NCBI RefSeq assembly: GCF_029761915.1
Contig: NZ_CP121695.1
Coordinates: forward strand, 7,035,501-7,099,500
Origin: Bradyrhizobium sp. CB1650
GTDB taxonomy: Bacteria; Pseudomonadota; Alphaproteobacteria; Rhizobiales; Xanthobacteraceae
Length of the DNA stretch: 64,000 nucleotides
Direction of reading: 5' to 3'
Shown: piece after piece, positions 1-9,014 of the stretch
Numbering within the stretch: position 1 is the first letter of the stretch
Layout of the letters: the number at the start of each line of letters is the position of its first letter
Program-made: the position numbers and the translations under genes
Notes under the pieces: generated by a model
The model's database searches: none
The model's input: only the letters and a program-made list of their open reading frames with translations
Told to the model about the DNA's origin: nothing

Positions 1-140
1 TCGTCGACGCCGCCAACATGCATCCGATCACGCTTGCCAATGCGGTCGTCATTCCCGGGCCGCGCGCGAGCCGCGGGATGCGGCAGCGGCTCGCTTCGCT
101 CAAGGCCATGAACCCGGCCGTCGCGCCGGCTGGAGACTGA
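1..140 (+). CDS. C-terminal end of an unidentified protein (partial)
   Basis: An open frame enters from the left edge in the frame of codons starting at position 3 and stops with TGA at 138-140, one base before the fabF start. The visible 45 residues begin VDAANMHPITLANAVV and end in an Arg/Ala-rich tail. The one-base gap to the next ATG suggests an operon with the ketoacyl synthase, so a fatty-acid or lipid-modification role is possible, but the fragment is too short to assign to a family. Confidence 0.6.
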   Translation, partial: VDAANMHPITLANAVVIPGPRASRGMRQRLASLKAMNPAVAPAGD

Positions 141-141
141 T

Positions 142-1404
142 ATGCGTCGTATCGTCGTGACGGGAATGGGAGCGGTGTCTCCGCTCGGCTGCGGTGTCGA
201 ACTGTCCTGGCGCCGGCTTCTTGCCGGGCGCAGCGGACTGCGCGTTCTGCCGGAGTGGTCGCAGACACTGCCTGCGCGCATTGCCGGACTCGTGCCGGAC
301 AGGGCCGACGACATCGAAGGCGGCTTCGACCCAGCGCAAGCCGCCGCGCCAAAAGATCAGCGCAAGATGGACCGCTTCATCCTGTTTGCGCTGCTCGCAA
401 CCGCAGAGGCGGTCGCGCAGGCCCGATGGGCACCGCCGGATGCGGCGGCGCTGGAGCGGACCGCGACGATCATCGCCTCCGGCGTCGGCGGATTTCCGGC
501 GATGGTAGAGGCGGTGCGCACAACCGACCAGCGCGGCGTGCGCCGGCTGTCGCCGTTCACCATCCCCTCGTTTCTGGCCAATCTTGCTGCCGGCCATGTC
601 TCGATCAAGCACGGCTACAGGGGACCGCTGGGAACGCCAGTCACGGCCTGCGCCGCTGGTGTGCAAGCGATCGGCGATGCCGCGCGCATGATACGCGCGG
701 GCGAGGCTGACGTCGCGATCTGCGGCGGCACTGAAGCCTGCATCGATCTGGTCAGCCTCGGCGGCTTCGCGGCCGCGCGCGCCCTGTCGAGCCGGTTCAA
801 CGATGAGCCCACGCGCGCCTCGCGCCCGTTCGATCGCGACCGCGACGGCTTTGTCATGGGCGAAGGCGCCGGCATCCTGGTGATCGAGGAGCTGGAACAC
901 GCGCTTGCCCGCGGCGCGGCGCCGATCGCCGAGGTCGTGGGATATGGCACGACGGCGGACGCATTTCACATGACGTCAGGTCCGCCGGACGGCGACGGTG
1001 CCCGCCGCGCCATGGAGATCGCGCTGCGGCAGGCGCGGCTGGAGCCGGCCGACCTTCAGCACCTCAACGCGCATGCGACGTCGACGCCGGCCGGGGACGA
1101 GAGCGAGCTTGCTGCGATCGGTGCACTGTTCGGCCGCGACCGCCGCATCGCGGTGAGCGCGACAAAATCGGCCACCGGCCATCTGCTCGGCGCCGCAGGT
1201 GGCCTGGAAGCGATCTTCACCATCCTCGCCTTGCGCGACCAGATTGCACCGCCGACACTCAATCTCGAAGCCCCCGATGCAGGAGCCGAAGGCATCGACA
1301 TCGTAGCGGGTACGGCGCGGCCGATGCCGATGCGAAATGCCATCTCCAACGGATTCGGCTTCGGCGGCGTCAATGCCAGCGTGATCTTGCGCCGGATGGG
1401 CTGA
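142..1404 (+). CDS. fabF: beta-ketoacyl-ACP synthase II (KAS II)
   Basis: This condensing enzyme elongates acyl-ACP with malonyl-ACP in the cytosol. At 420 residues it has normal FabF length. The thiolase-fold catalytic triad is visible: Cys170 in TACAAG, His311 in NAHATSTPAGD and His347 in ATGHLLGAAGG, with the conserved Lys342 just before. The N-terminus RRIVVTGMGAVSPLG is the standard family start and supports the ATG at 142. It follows the upstream partial gene by one base, so it is probably a secondary FabF in a lipid-specific operon rather than the housekeeping fabF, which normally lies beside acpP. That last point is inference from context. Confidence 0.93.
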   Translation: MRRIVVTGMGAVSPLGCGVELSWRRLLAGRSGLRVLPEWSQTLPARIAGLVPDRADDIEGGFDPAQAAAPKDQRKMDRFILFALLATAEAVAQARWAPPDAAALERTATIIASGVGGFPAMVEAVRTTDQRGVRRLSPFTIPSFLANLAAGHVSIKHGYRGPLGTPVTACAAGVQAIGDAARMIRAGEADVAICGGTEACIDLVSLGGFAAARALSSRFNDEPTRASRPFDRDRDGFVMGEGAGILVIEELEHALARGAAPIAEVVGYGTTADAFHMTSGPPDGDGARRAMEIALRQARLEPADLQHLNAHATSTPAGDESELAAIGALFGRDRRIAVSATKSATGHLLGAAGGLEAIFTILALRDQIAPPTLNLEAPDAGAEGIDIVAGTARPMPMRNAISNGFGFGGVNASVILRRMG

Positions 1405-1518
1405 ACGATCTCGTCACGACCGTAAGATTGCGATGATCCTGCGGCTTGCGCCCGGCCGGACTTGTTGGCAAGCAGGTGAGCTGCGAGCCCACCCTCGAAG
1501 CATGGATCCGTGCGCGTG

Positions 1519-2151
1519 ATGAGCGAAACGAGTTTCTGGCTGTTTCTGGCCGCGGCTGTGGTCATTGCCGCCGTGCCCGGCCCCGGCATCTTCTACGTCG
1601 CTGCACGGACTTTGTCGGAAGGGCGTGCGAGCGGCTTCGCGTCGACGGCGGGCACCGCGCTGGGCGGCATGGCTCACGTGGTGGCGGGCAGCCTCGGCAT
1701 CTCCGCGATCATCCTTGCGAGCGCCGAGCTGTTTGCCATCGTGAAATTCATCGGCGCGCTATATCTGATGTGGCTCGGCATCCGTACATTCCGACGTGCC
1801 GGCCGTGCGTTCACTCTCGAGCGCGAGGCCGTCGGCGAGAAGCGCGCCTTTCGCGACGGTGTGCTCGTAGAGGCGCTGAACCCGAAGACCGCAGCGTTCT
1901 TCCTCGCGTTCATTCCGCAGTTCCTCGATCCGGCCGGCGCAACCCCCACGCTGCAATTCATCGCGCTGGGTGCGATCTCTGTGATGTTGAACACGCTCGC
2001 CGATGTCGTCGTCGTGCTGATGGCATCCGCAACACGCAGGCATCTGATCGGCCGGCCGCATCTGATGCGGCGCCTCGGGCAAGGGTCCGGCGTCTTCATC
2101 GCGGGCCTCGGCCTCTCGCTCGCGCTGGCGCGGCGGCCGGTGCATAACTAA
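1519..2151 (+). CDS. LysE/RhtB family amino-acid exporter
   Basis: A polytopic inner-membrane protein of about 210 residues with the LysE-superfamily signature near the N-terminus (AVPGPGIFYVAARTLSEGRASG) and a long run of hydrophobic segments. Members export amino acids or small metabolites; the substrate cannot be read from sequence. I use the ATG at 1519. A GTG at 1510 is in frame and would add three residues. The central NPKTAAFFLAFIPQFLDP motif is typical of the family. It ends inside the first arm of a strong hairpin, which may act as its terminator. Confidence 0.88.
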   Translation: MSETSFWLFLAAAVVIAAVPGPGIFYVAARTLSEGRASGFASTAGTALGGMAHVVAGSLGISAIILASAELFAIVKFIGALYLMWLGIRTFRRAGRAFTLEREAVGEKRAFRDGVLVEALNPKTAAFFLAFIPQFLDPAGATPTLQFIALGAISVMLNTLADVVVVLMASATRRHLIGRPHLMRRLGQGSGVFIAGLGLSLALARRPVHN

Positions 2152-2250
2152 AGCGCGATGAGATTAGGATGAATCGTCATCGCGCTTTAGGTTGTTGTTT
2201 GAGCATGATCATTTCGGAAAACCGCTGCACACTTTTCCGGATCATGCTTT
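2150..2250. repeat. two adjacent palindromic intergenic repeats
   Basis: The first palindrome has perfect 12-nt arms, AAAGCGCGATGA at 2150-2161 and its complement at 2177-2188, and overlaps the exporter stop codon. The second, 2202-2248, pairs AGCATGATC with GATCATGCT and CGGAAAA with TTTTCCG. I recall both as dispersed elements of Bradyrhizobium and related genomes. They could work as transcription terminators or RNA-stability hairpins. Confidence 0.75.
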
Positions 2251-2286
2251 AGAGCGCGGCGCCGGTCAAAGAGGAATCGCAGCACG

Positions 2287-3159
2287 ATGCTTGTTCCGCA
2301 AAGTCGCTACTACGAGTCTCACAGCCTGCGGCTGCATTATGCCGATTGGGGCAACGAGGGGGCACCAACCATCATCCTGGTTCACGGCGGCCGCGATCAT
2401 TGCCGAAGCTGGGACATCATCGCCCGATCGCTGCAGCCGCATTTTCACGTGCTCGCGCCCGACCTGCGCGGCCACGGCGATTCCGACTGGACCAGGGGCG
2501 GCAGCTACGCCCTGACGGAATATGTGTACGATCTCGCCCAGCTCGTCCGCGCCATCGCGGCGCCCCAGGTGATCCTGATCGGTCATTCGATGGGCGGGAT
2601 GGTGAGCCTGATCTATTCGGGATCGTTTCCCGAGCAGGTCTCGTCCCTGGTGGTCCTCGATGGTGTTACTGTCCTCCCCGATGCGCAAAAGCCCCCGGTG
2701 CACGAGCGCATCAGCAAATGGATCGGCCAGCTCGACAAGCTGCATGACCGCTCACCGCGCCGCTATCACACGATCGAGGACGCCGCGGCGCAGATGATGG
2801 CCTACAACAAGCGGCTGTCCCGCGAGCTTGCGCTGCACCTCGCAACGCACGGGACACGGCAGAACGAGGATGGCAGCTATAGCTGGAAGTTCGATCCCTA
2901 CCAGCGCACCAACGCGCCGCATCGGCTCTGGTCGGACGATCACGTCGCGCTGTGGTCGCGCATCGCCTGCCCGACGCTATTGCTGAACGCCGGCGAAAGC
3001 TTCCTCGCCGGGTCCAAGGCGGCAGGCCTGGATCGCCATTTTCAACAGGCGCGGATCGAAACCATCGCCGGCGCCGGCCACTGGCTGCAGCACGATCGGC
3101 CAGCCGAGGTGCTCGGCGCGATCCGGCGGTTTCTGGGGCTGGCTGAGGAAGGTGGTTAG
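2287..3159 (+). CDS. alpha/beta hydrolase
   Basis: A 290-residue alpha/beta-hydrolase fold enzyme. The oxyanion-side HGG motif is at residues 33-35, the nucleophile elbow GHSMGG places the catalytic Ser at 101, and the C-terminal GAGHWLQHDRP supplies the His. The motif DLRGHGDSDW is typical of the epoxide hydrolase/haloalkane dehalogenase/esterase branch. The substrate is unknown. It is followed by a 31-nt-arm inverted repeat and then by ispE on the other strand, so it is probably monocistronic. Confidence 0.85.
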   Translation: MLVPQSRYYESHSLRLHYADWGNEGAPTIILVHGGRDHCRSWDIIARSLQPHFHVLAPDLRGHGDSDWTRGGSYALTEYVYDLAQLVRAIAAPQVILIGHSMGGMVSLIYSGSFPEQVSSLVVLDGVTVLPDAQKPPVHERISKWIGQLDKLHDRSPRRYHTIEDAAAQMMAYNKRLSRELALHLATHGTRQNEDGSYSWKFDPYQRTNAPHRLWSDDHVALWSRIACPTLLLNAGESFLAGSKAAGLDRHFQQARIETIAGAGHWLQHDRPAEVLGAIRRFLGLAEEGG

Positions 3160-3209
3160 CGGCGTGCCCGCGGTGCAGGGACCGCAAGTGCGGCTCTCAT
3201 CCCTATCCA

Positions 3210-3289
3210 CGTCATTGCGAGCGCAGCGAAGCAATCCAGACTGTCGCCGCGGGAGGATTCTGGATTGCTTCGCTGCGCTCGCAATGACG
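3210..3289. repeat. long inverted repeat, family A
   Basis: The 31-nt left arm (3210-3240, beginning CGTCATTGCGAGCGCAGCGA) is perfectly complementary to the right arm at 3259-3289, with an 18-nt spacer. The same arm recurs base for base at 8914. It lies between the convergent ends of the hydrolase gene and ispE. Confidence 0.9.
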
Positions 3290-3297
3290 GGAGACGC

Positions 3298-4182
3298 TTA
3301 GCTCAGCGTCCCCGCATGCACCCACCAGCCGGGGTGATCCCTGCGGATCTGTTCAGCCGCAGCATGCGCCTCGGCCGGCGCACCGAAGATCGCAAAGCAG
3401 GTCGCGCCGGAGCCCGACATGCGGGCGAGCTTGACGCCGGCAGAGGCGCGCAAGGCTTCCAGAACGTCGCCGATCACCGGCTCGATGCGCATCGCGGGCG
3501 CTTCGAGGTCATTGGCGACGGTCTCGAGAACATCAATCCAGTCGGCAATCGACGCGCCTTCCTCCGGCCAGGCCGGGGCCTCGATAACGTCGGTGGCGCC
3601 GACCAGAAGCTCGCCGTTGCGCAAGCCCAGCGCCTGGAACACCTCCTTGGTCGCGACCGGTACGCGGGGGTTGACCATGACGCAGGGCATGCTCGGCAGC
3701 ATCAAGGGCAAGAGCTGCTCGCCGACGCCGGTCATGTCGCAGGCGCGCGAGAGCAGGCACACTGGCACGTCGGCGCCGGTCGCCAGCGCGACCCGCTGCA
3801 AGCGGGGATCATTGAGCGCGAGATCGTTGAGTCGCGCGAGCAGCCGCAGCGCCGCCGCGGCATCGGCCGAGCCGCCGCCGATGCCGGCCGCGACCGGCAG
3901 CACCTTATCGAGCGCGAAGGCACCTAACTTGAGGTTCGGCACGGCGTCGGCCAAAAGCCTGGCCGCCTTCAACACGAGATTGTCGGAGGTGTCGCCGCAG
4001 GCCGCAGCGAGCGGCCCCGTGGTGATGAGCCTGAGTTCGCCGCCCGGCTCCAGCGTGAGCCGGTCGGCGCAGTCGGCGAACGCGACCACGCTTTCGAGAT
4101 CATGATAGCCGTCGGCCCGACGGCCGACCACGCGAAGGCTCAGATTGACCTTCGCCCGCCCTTCTTCAATCAACGCCGGCAT
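3298..4182 (-). CDS. ispE: 4-diphosphocytidyl-2-C-methyl-D-erythritol kinase
   Basis: A GHMP kinase that phosphorylates CDP-ME at the 2-hydroxyl in the MEP isoprenoid pathway. The N-terminus has the substrate-side motif AKVNLSLRVVGRRADGYH, and the Gly-rich ATP loop PVAAGIGGGSADAAA lies at residues 96-110. The length of 294 residues is normal for IspE. It sits 30 nt downstream of the large TPR gene on the same strand, so co-transcription is likely. The downstream side is closed by a long inverted repeat. Confidence 0.95.
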   Translation of the reverse strand: MPALIEEGRAKVNLSLRVVGRRADGYHDLESVVAFADCADRLTLEPGGELRLITTGPLAAACGDTSDNLVLKAARLLADAVPNLKLGAFALDKVLPVAAGIGGGSADAAAALRLLARLNDLALNDPRLQRVALATGADVPVCLLSRACDMTGVGEQLLPLMLPSMPCVMVNPRVPVATKEVFQALGLRNGELLVGATDVIEAPAWPEEGASIADWIDVLETVANDLEAPAMRIEPVIGDVLEALRASAGVKLARMSGSGATCFAIFGAPAEAHAAAEQIRRDHPGWWVHAGTLS

Positions 4183-4212
4183 TCGCGACGACCCCCTGCC
4201 CCTTTGTTTGGA

Positions 4213-6009
4213 TCAGCCGCCCTTGCCGTCGTCCTTCTTCTTCTCGGCCTGCGCGGCCGAGGAGTTCGAATTGTCGTCGGTGAGACCGCCTGCAATCTTG
4301 GCCTCGATCTTCGGCAGATCGTCCGGCTCGGGCTTGAGATCGCGGGCGTGCGACCATTGGAACTTGGCCTCCAGCGTGCGGCCGACGCGCCAATAGGCAT
4401 CGCCGAGGTGATCGTTGATGGTGGGATCCTCGGGTTTCAGATCGATCGCGCGCTCGAGGTTCTTCACCGCTTCCTCGTAATTGCCGATGCGGTAATAGGC
4501 CCAGCCGAGGGAATCGACGATGTAGCCGTCATCGGGGCGCTGCTCGACGGCACGCTTGATCATCTTCATGCCTTCGTCGAGGTTGATGCCCTGGTCGATC
4601 CAGGAATAGCCGAGATAGTTGAGCACGTGCGGCTGGTCGGGCTGCAGCTCGAGCGCCTTCTTCATGTCGGCCTCGGCCTTGCTCCACTGCTTGGAGCGCT
4701 CCTCGCAGATGCCGCGATAGTAATACCAGACGCTGTTGGCCTTGTCGTTGCCGGCCGGCAGCACGTCGACGCCTTGCGAATAGGTCGCGCCGCAGTCGCC
4801 GAACTTCTTGCGGCCGCGCTCGATATTGCCAAGCGCCATGATGGCTTCGAGGTCCTTGGGATCCTCGCTCACCACGCCCTTGAGGATCTTGATCGACTCG
4901 TCGGTACGATCGGCGGAGTCGAGGTCGACAGCGAGCTGGATCTGCGCGTTGCGCTTCAAGGGAGAGGACGACGGCACGCGCTCGTAGACCTTGATCGCCA
5001 TCTGCGGCCGCTTCACCGACTCATAGAGATCGGCGAGCGAAAGCAGCGCCAGCGGATGGCTGGGCTGGAGATAGAGCGAGAGCTGGAGATAGACCAGCGC
5101 CAGATCCTCGCCACCGCGGCGGGTCAGCGTAGCGCCGATGCCGTAGAGCGCTTCGGCCGCACCGGCCTGTGCGGAGTCGACCAGCGGCGGCATCTTCTTG
5201 CCGGCACGGGTCTCGCGCAGGCCTTCCTGGATCAGCGGATGACGGGCAAGCTTCTTGTCGAAGGCCGCGTAGACGGCGGTTGCCGCGGCCGCGTCCTTGT
5301 TGCGCGACAGCCAGCGCGCATAGGCCTCGGACACGCGCAGCATGGAATCGTCGAGCTTGTAGGCGCGCTCGAAGCGGGTACCGGCATCCTTCTCCTTGCC
5401 GGCGAGCTCGAGAATCATGCCGGTATGGAGGTCCTTGAACAGTGGATACCATTCGGGACCGGCCAGCTTGTCGATGCTGGCGACGGCGCCCTTGGCATCG
5501 CCGGCGCCGTAGACGGCCCAGCCCGACAGCAGCGTGGCGACGAGATCGGTGATCGGGCCGCGGATCGACTGGTTGATATTGGTCTGCGCGGCCGAATACT
5601 TCTTCACTTTGAGATCATGGACGCCGACCACGAGACGCGCGACGCGGTTGGTCTTGTCGATGGTGAGGATGCGCTCGGCGAGCTTGACCGCTTCATCGAT
5701 GTCGCCGTCGGCGACCGAGGAGATGAAGGCGCGGTCGAGCAGCTCGTTGTTCTTGGGATCGGTCCGCAGCGCCGAACGGTAGAAGGCGGCAGCGGACGCG
5801 GCATCGCGTTCGACGCTGGCGTGGCGGGCGGCGAGATAGCTGCCCGAGGTGGTCAGCGACTTCAGATCGTTTCGGGTCGGAAACTGCGCCGCCGTGTTCT
5901 CCGGATGATCCGGCGTCTGCGCCGGGGCCACGCCGGGGACCGCAACAAGCGCGGAGCCTGCAAGGGCGATGGCGGCAACAGTCCAGCGGTTGAAACGATT
6001 TGAAAGCAT
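4213..6009 (-). CDS. large tetratricopeptide-repeat protein, exported
   Basis: A 598-residue protein whose N-terminus (basic start, hydrophobic VAAIALAGSALVAVPG, then Ala-rich VAPAQ) looks like a signal peptide, followed by many TPR units. The clearest are near the C-terminus, such as PDQPHVLNYLGYSWIDQG, PDDGYIVDSLGWAYYRIG and PEDPTINDHLGDAYWRVG. TPR arrays bind partner proteins, and homologues are usually annotated only as TPR proteins. The C-terminal tail is Lys/Asp-rich. It leads into ispE with a 30-nt gap. No enzymatic motif was seen. Confidence 0.85.
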   Translation of the reverse strand: MLSNRFNRWTVAAIALAGSALVAVPGVAPAQTPDHPENTAAQFPTRNDLKSLTTSGSYLAARHASVERDAASAAAFYRSALRTDPKNNELLDRAFISSVADGDIDEAVKLAERILTIDKTNRVARLVVGVHDLKVKKYSAAQTNINQSIRGPITDLVATLLSGWAVYGAGDAKGAVASIDKLAGPEWYPLFKDLHTGMILELAGKEKDAGTRFERAYKLDDSMLRVSEAYARWLSRNKDAAAATAVYAAFDKKLARHPLIQEGLRETRAGKKMPPLVDSAQAGAAEALYGIGATLTRRGGEDLALVYLQLSLYLQPSHPLALLSLADLYESVKRPQMAIKVYERVPSSSPLKRNAQIQLAVDLDSADRTDESIKILKGVVSEDPKDLEAIMALGNIERGRKKFGDCGATYSQGVDVLPAGNDKANSVWYYYRGICEERSKQWSKAEADMKKALELQPDQPHVLNYLGYSWIDQGINLDEGMKMIKRAVEQRPDDGYIVDSLGWAYYRIGNYEEAVKNLERAIDLKPEDPTINDHLGDAYWRVGRTLEAKFQWSHARDLKPEPDDLPKIEAKIAGGLTDDNSNSSAAQAEKKKDDGKGG

Positions 6010-6285
6010 CAGGGCTCGCCTTGAGTTGGTAGTGCCTGGGTTTACGGCAAAGGGCCGTGTCGCATGCGCACGCGGCCGGTGGCATCGGGACCCGGAACCG
6101 TCGGGTCCGACAATGCCGCTTTTGGCGCCTCACCGCAAGGATTCGGACCGGCGATCCCCTCCACACGCCCCAAATCGGCCAGGTGCGCCGCCTAGTGCGC
6201 CCAAGACGCCCCTACTATGGCCTTATCGTGGCCGCGAGCGAGCTGCCGCCGCCAATTCCTCACGCGAACGTGCGTCAGATTGCCT

Positions 6286-7947
6286 TTACATCGCCTCGTA
6301 GTTCGGCCCGCCCCCGCCCTCCGGCGGAACCCACGTGATGTTGCCGTTGGGGTCCTTCACGTCGCAGGTTTTGCAGTGGACACAGTTCTGCGCATTGATG
6401 ACGAAGCGCGGGCTTGCGCCCTCCTCCACCCACTCGTAGACGCCGGCTGGGCAATAGCGGTTCGAGGGCCCTGCGAAGACGTCGTGCTCGGACGTCGTCT
6501 GCAGGTTCATGTCGGTGACCTTCAGGTGGACCGGCTGATCCTCCTCATGGTTGGTGTTGGACAGAAACACCGAGGACAGCTTGTCGAAGGTGATCTTGCC
6601 GTCCGGCTTCGGATAGACCTTCGGCGTATGCTGCTTGGCCGGATCGAGCGTGGCACGGTCGGGCTTTGAATGCGACTGCGTGCCGAACAGCGAGGCGCCG
6701 AACAGCGTGTTGCACCACATGTCGAATCCGCCGAGCGCGACGCCGAGCACGGTGCCGAACTTCGACCACAGCGGCTTGACGTTGCGGACTAGGAACAGGT
6801 CCTTTCCGACCGACGAAGAGCGCCAGGCGTTCTCGTACTCGACAAGTTCGTCATTGGCGCGATCGGCGGCGATGGCGGCGGCGACGTGTTCGGCGGCGAG
6901 CATGCCGGTGCCCATCGCATTGTGCACGCCCTTGATGCGCGGCACGTTGACGAACCCGGCCGCGCAGCCGATCAGCGCGCCGCCGGGGAAGCTGAGCTTC
7001 GGCACCGACTGGTAGCCGCCTTCGGTGATGGCGCGCGCGCCGTAGGCGAGCCGCTTGGCGCCTTCGAAGGTGCCGCGGATCGAGGGATGAGTCTTGAAGC
7101 GCTGGAACTCGTCGAACGGCGACAGATACGGGTCGTCGTAGTTCAGATGCACGACGAAGCCGACGGCAACGAGGTTGTCGTCATAGTGATAGAGGAACGA
7201 GCCGCCGCCGGTCTTCATGTCGAGTGGCCAGCCGAAGGAATGCTGGATCATTCCCTTCTGGTGCTTGGCGGGATCGATCTGCCAGACCTCCTTGAGACCG
7301 ATGCCGAATTTCGGCGGCTCGCAATTTGCGTCGAGCGCGAACTTCGCGATGAGCTGCTTGGTCAGGCTGCCGCGGGCGCCTTCCGCGAACAGCGTGTACT
7401 TGCCGAGCAATTCCATGCCGCGGGTAAAGGAGTCCTTCGGCTTGCCGTCCCTGCCGATGCCCATATCGCCGGTGGCGATGCCGCGCACCTTGCCCTCGTC
7501 GTCATAAAGCACTTCGGCGGCCGCAAAGCCCGGATAGATCTCGACGCCAAGCGCTTCCGCTTTCCGCGCCAGCCAGCGGCAGACATTGCCGAGCGAGCCG
7601 ATGTAGCAGTGATGGTTGTACATCAGCGGCGGCATGATGAAGTTCGGCAACTTGATCGCGCCGCCACCCGTCATCCAGTAGAAGCGGTCATCCTTGACCT
7701 GCGTTTTCAACGAGCAGTCGGGATCATTCCGCCAGTCGGGAATTAGCTTGTCGAGGCCCGCAGGATCGATCACGGCGCCGGAGAGAATATGCGCGCCGAC
7801 CTCGGAGCCCTTCTCGACCACGACGACATTGAGATCGGCGTTGAGCTGCTTCAGCCGGATCGCGGCCGCCAGGCCCGAGGGGCCGGCGCCGACGATGACG
7901 ACGTCGAATTCCATGGATTCGCGCGGGGGAAGTTGTTCGGTGCTCAT
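6286..7947 (-). CDS. electron transfer flavoprotein-ubiquinone oxidoreductase
   Basis: An inner-membrane-associated enzyme that passes electrons from ETF (fatty-acid and amino-acid oxidation) to ubiquinone. The FAD-binding Rossmann motif IVGAGPSGLAAAIRL is near residue 15. The C-terminus carries the 4Fe-4S cysteines: one in YCPAGVYEW, then NCVHCKTCDVKDP. At 553 residues it is full length for the family. It is divergent from the glycosylase gene at 8084. It resembles FixC, but the length and the fused ferredoxin-like C-terminus fit ETF-QO better. Confidence 0.94.
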   Translation of the reverse strand: MSTEQLPPRESMEFDVVIVGAGPSGLAAAIRLKQLNADLNVVVVEKGSEVGAHILSGAVIDPAGLDKLIPDWRNDPDCSLKTQVKDDRFYWMTGGGAIKLPNFIMPPLMYNHHCYIGSLGNVCRWLARKAEALGVEIYPGFAAAEVLYDDEGKVRGIATGDMGIGRDGKPKDSFTRGMELLGKYTLFAEGARGSLTKQLIAKFALDANCEPPKFGIGLKEVWQIDPAKHQKGMIQHSFGWPLDMKTGGGSFLYHYDDNLVAVGFVVHLNYDDPYLSPFDEFQRFKTHPSIRGTFEGAKRLAYGARAITEGGYQSVPKLSFPGGALIGCAAGFVNVPRIKGVHNAMGTGMLAAEHVAAAIAADRANDELVEYENAWRSSSVGKDLFLVRNVKPLWSKFGTVLGVALGGFDMWCNTLFGASLFGTQSHSKPDRATLDPAKQHTPKVYPKPDGKITFDKLSSVFLSNTNHEEDQPVHLKVTDMNLQTTSEHDVFAGPSNRYCPAGVYEWVEEGASPRFVINAQNCVHCKTCDVKDPNGNITWVPPEGGGGPNYEAM

Positions 7948-8083
7948 CTGATCTCAGCCCTTGAGACGGTTCCTTGTCATTTGCGCCTCCTTGTTTCCGA
8001 TTTTTCCGGGTAGGACAACCTCGGAAATGCGTTCCGCTGGGATGCAAGGCGGCCCAAACTGATATAAAAGTCAGACTTTCCAG

Positions 8084-8893
8084 ATGATCCCCGAACCTAC
8101 CCCCACTGTCCGCGAGCTTCTAGCCTTCTATCTGGAGGCCGGAGTCGACTGCGCGCTGGCGGAAGAACCGATCGACCGGCTGGCCGAGGCCGCCGCCCCG
8201 CCGCCGGCCGCGCGTGTCGCACCACAGGCCGAAGCGCAGCGGGCGGTCCCCGCGCCAACCGTGATGCGCGGCGAGGCGGCGCCCGCGCCCGATGTTGCGA
8301 TTGCCTCGGCGCGCGAGGCGGCTCGCACCGCGCCGACGCTGGAGGCGCTGCGCGAGCTCATGCAAAGCTTCGAGGGCTGCGCGCTGAAGCACACGGCGAC
8401 GCGGCTGGTGTTCGCCGACGGCAATCCGCAAGCGCGCATCATGTTCGTCGGCGAGGCGCCGGGGCGCGACGAGGACATCGAGGGCCTGCCCTTCGTCGGT
8501 CGCTCCGGAAAGCTGCTCGACCGCATGATCGGCGCGATCGGGCTCGACCGCAGCAGCGCCTACATCGCCAACGTGATCCCGTGGCGGCCGCCAGGCAACC
8601 GCACGCCGACCCCGCAGGAGACGCAAATCTGCCTGCCCTTCATCCAGCGCCAGATCGAACTGGTGAATCCCGACGTGCTGGTGACGCTCGGCAATCCCTC
8701 GACGCAGACGCTGCTATCGACGCGTGAAGGCATCATGCGCACCCGCGGCCGCTGGTTCGACTACGACACGGGTGGGCGCACGATCCGCGCGCTGCCGACC
8801 TTCCACCCGGCCTATCTGCTCCGCTCGCCGGCCTACAAGCGGCTGGCCTGGCAGGATCTGCGCGCGATCGCGAAGGTGCTGGCGACATCGTGA
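8084..8893 (+). CDS. uracil-DNA glycosylase, family 4-like
   Basis: A 269-residue base-excision repair glycosylase. The active-site loop GEAPGRDED is at 123-131, [15 protein letters not shown] at 163-177 and the HPAYLLR motif at 241-247. Against the usual family-4 pattern of four 4Fe-4S cysteines, only Cys99 and Cys183 are kept. Phe96 and Trp167 occupy the other two positions. The first 80 residues are an Ala/Pro-rich extension not found in short family-4 enzymes. The family call is secure, but whether it holds an iron-sulphur cluster is doubtful. It is followed by an inverted repeat. Confidence 0.88.
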   Translation: MIPEPTPTVRELLAFYLEAGVDCALAEEPIDRLAEAAAPPPAARVAPQAEAQRAVPAPTVMRGEAAPAPDVAIASAREAARTAPTLEALRELMQSFEGCALKHTATRLVFADGNPQARIMFVGEAPGRDEDIEGLPFVGRSGKLLDRMIGAIGLDRSSAYIANVIPWRPPGNRTPTPQETQICLPFIQRQIELVNPDVLVTLGNPSTQTLLSTREGIMRTRGRWFDYDTGGRTIRALPTFHPAYLLRSPAYKRLAWQDLRAIAKVLATS

Positions 8894-8913
8894 GGGGCGG
8901 AACGGCCTCTCCC

Positions 8914-8994
8914 CGTCATTGCGAGCGCAGCGAAGCAATCCAGACTGCGACCCGCGGAAAGACTCTGGATTGCTTCGCTGCGCTCGCAATGACG
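8914..8994. repeat. long inverted repeat, family A (second copy)
   Basis: The 31-nt arms at 8914-8944 and 8964-8994 are identical in sequence to those at 3210-3289; only the spacer differs. It lies between the convergent glycosylase and glycosyltransferase genes. Confidence 0.9.
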
Positions 8995-9014
8995 ACGGAC
9001 AAAACGCGTGTGGC

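Noticed and set aside
4102..6003. 633-residue open frame on the plus strand, rich in Arg, Gly, Val and Asp
   Set aside because: It is antisense to the TPR gene. High third-position GC keeps the opposite frame open; it shows no domain, and its composition is that of a reverse-complemented coding sequence.
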